Assembly (NCBI GenBank): GCA_948560265.1
Contig: CAOXTD010000024.1
Location: forward strand, 10,373-16,438
From: an uncultured Clostridia bacterium
GTDB lineage: Bacteria; Bacillota; Clostridia; TANB77; CAG-508
Length of the DNA: 6,066 nt
Reading direction: 5' to 3'
Shown here: one piece after another, positions 4,871-6,066 of the stretch
Position numbering within the stretch: position 1 is the first letter of the stretch
Layout of the letters: each line of letters opens with the position of its first letter
Made by a program: the position numbers and the translations under genes
Notes under the pieces: model-generated
What the model was told of the DNA's origin: nothing
Databases searched by the model: none
Seen by the model: the letters and a program-made list of their open reading frames with translations, nothing else

Positions 4871-6022
4871 ATGATAAGAGATTTTCCTATGTCTAATAAT
4901 TCTATTAAATTAGAACATATTCAAAATAAAAGCAAAATAAAGATCTGGGTATATTCCTTAAAACGAAATGGTGTAACTATTTTGTTTTGTTTATTTACTC
5001 TTTGCTTGGTTCTATTTTCTAGAACGAATTTATTAGCTGCTAAAAATGGACTAATTCTATGGGCTACTGCTGTTGTTCCATCATTATTTCCATTTTTCGT
5101 TGCAACAGAAATGCTAAGTTATACAAATGTTATTTCTTATTTAGGCAAATGGTTAACGCCTATCATGAGACCTTTATTTGGCGTTCCTGGTGAAGCAGCT
5201 TTTGCTTTTATCATGGGACTAATTAGTGGCTACCCCGTAGGTGCTAAAATTGTTTCTAATTTCATGGAACAGGAAATTTGCACAAAAGAAGAAGCCGAAA
5301 GAATGCTTGCCTTTACTAATAATTCTGGTCCCTTGTTTATTATAGGTACAGTTGGCATTACTTTATTTGGTAATACTACTATTGGTATTTTACTTTTAGT
5401 TACTCATATTCTAGCTTGTATTAGCGTTGGTATCATTTTAAATACCTGTACTCGTCGAAAAAGAAAAAATGAATTTAATCCTTCTTATTCTTTTACTAGC
5501 AGTCGCCATACTAAAAGCCAAAACATTCCTACTCATTCCACTAAAACTACTACTCCCTCTTTTTCTTCTTTGGGAGAAATTTTAGGCAACAGTATTAAGA
5601 ATGCAACTTCTACAATCTTACTAATTGGAGGATTTGTTGTACTATTTTCAGTTGTTATTTCTATTTTAAACCAGAGTCACTTATTAGATGGACTATCTAA
5701 TATTTGCTCGCCTATCTTTACTGTACTTAAGGCTCCTATTGAATTTTGCAAGCCTCTACTTTCTGGAATTGTAGAATTAACAAATGGTGTTAGTCTAATT
5801 GCTAGAATCCCTACTAAAAATCTTTCTATCAGCATTATCTTTAGTGCCTTTTTATTAGGTTTTGGCGGATTTTCAGTATTACTCCAGGTATTTAGTATTG
5901 TTAGTAAAAATGGGCTATCTATCAAAAAATATGCTTATGGCAAATTACTACAAGGTCTTCTATCCGCTTTATATACAGGGCTTGCTATTCAATTTATTCC
6001 TTTTTTACAGTTTAATCTGTAA
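4871..6022 (+). CDS. ylbJ: Sporulation integral membrane protein YlbJ (SpoVV family)
   Basis: This is a 383-residue polytopic membrane protein of the nucleoside-recognition (Gate) domain superfamily. In Bacillus subtilis YlbJ/SpoVV is made in the mother cell and is needed for dipicolinic acid transport toward the forespore, and hence for normal spores. Seen: an N-terminal transmembrane helix (about 35-50), then WATAVVPSLFPFFVATEML (64-82), the signature SGYPVGAK (119-126) and FTNNSGPLFIIGTVG (148-162). A hydrophilic Ser/Thr-rich linker (about 193-235) follows. The second half has GGFVVLFSVV (253-262), SGIVELTNGVSLI (298-310) and the repeat-like FGGFSVLLQVFSI (331-343). Length and motif order match the family. 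I chose ATG 4871 because GAGGAG (4859-4864) lies six bases before it. The in-frame ATG at 4775 would begin inside the divergent ATPase gene and has no ribosome site. ylbJ is the only plus-strand gene in the window, back to back with the ATPase. Confidence 0.92.
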   Translation: MIRDFPMSNNSIKLEHIQNKSKIKIWVYSLKRNGVTILFCLFTLCLVLFSRTNLLAAKNGLILWATAVVPSLFPFFVATEMLSYTNVISYLGKWLTPIMRPLFGVPGEAAFAFIMGLISGYPVGAKIVSNFMEQEICTKEEAERMLAFTNNSGPLFIIGTVGITLFGNTTIGILLLVTHILACISVGIILNTCTRRKRKNEFNPSYSFTSSRHTKSQNIPTHSTKTTTPSFSSLGEILGNSIKNATSTILLIGGFVVLFSVVISILNQSHLLDGLSNICSPIFTVLKAPIEFCKPLLSGIVELTNGVSLIARIPTKNLSISIIFSAFLLGFGGFSVLLQVFSIVSKNGLSIKKYAYGKLLQGLLSALYTGLAIQFIPFLQFNL

Positions 6023-6027
6023 TGTCA

Positions 6028-6058
6028 TGTCAGGTTGGGGACGTTCCTTTTTCTGACA
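6028..6058. repeat. Palindromic extragenic element with TGTCAG/CTGACA ends, near the window edge
   Basis: Five bases after the ylbJ stop, TGTCAG (6028-6033) and CTGACA (6053-6058) form perfect 6-base inverted ends around a core reading GGGGACGTTCC (6037-6047), followed by a T-run (6048-6052). Related sequences combining terminal TGTCA/TGACA with a GGGGACG-TTC core recur, from memory, between genes in many Clostridia and related Firmicutes. This is therefore probably one copy of a dispersed repeat, and it may also act as a 3' structure for ylbJ. AATGTC occurs on both sides (6021-6026 and 6061-6066), so the element may extend beyond the window. I could not check copy number. Confidence 0.45.
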
Positions 6059-6066
6059 AAAATGTC

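Overview
The window looks like chromosomal DNA of a low-GC, endospore-forming Firmicute, most likely a Clostridia member. Most of the sequence is strongly AT-rich, Shine-Dalgarno sites are strong AGGAG types, and promoters fit the sigma-A pattern. Two genes belong to sporulation families: YlbJ/SpoVV, and a small SpoIIID-like regulator. No species can be named from the sequence alone.

Layout from left to right. Positions 1-1033 (minus) hold the first 344 codons of mfd, the transcription-repair coupling factor; the helicase part lies beyond the left edge. mfd has its own promoter (1068-1096). A U-tailed hairpin at 1118-1148 closes the operon upstream of it. That operon (1207-1726, minus) is a two-gene module: a small antitoxin-like protein overlapping a RelE/ParE-family toxin by 23 bases, behind a near-consensus promoter at 1758-1786. 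Next comes a compact, conspicuously GC-richer block (about 1826-2135). It carries its own promoter/palindrome, a 70-residue SpoIIID-like HTH gene (1885-2097, minus) and a strong terminator (1820-1853). Positions 2177-4792 (minus) encode a full-length MgtA-type P-type ATPase. A 78-base divergent gap separates it from ylbJ (4871-6022, plus), an integral membrane protein of the SpoVV family. The last 44 bases carry a TGTCAG...CTGACA inverted repeat cut close to the window edge.

The genes do not form one obvious pathway. mfd is housekeeping DNA repair and the toxin-antitoxin pair is accessory. The SpoIIID-like gene differs sharply in base composition from its neighbours and looks acquired. The ATPase moves divalent cations, and YlbJ/SpoVV is known in Bacillus for moving dipicolinic acid during sporulation.

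The points most worth a second look are: a swap of intramembrane acidic residues in the ATPase relative to E. coli MgtA (M4 Glu lost, M5 Glu gained); the GC-rich SpoIIID-like cassette with a 14-base perfect palindrome; a perfect 10-bp terminator-like hairpin antisense inside the start of mfd; and the palindromic repeat at the right edge. No tRNA, rRNA, CRISPR array, insertion-sequence gene or recognisable riboswitch was seen.
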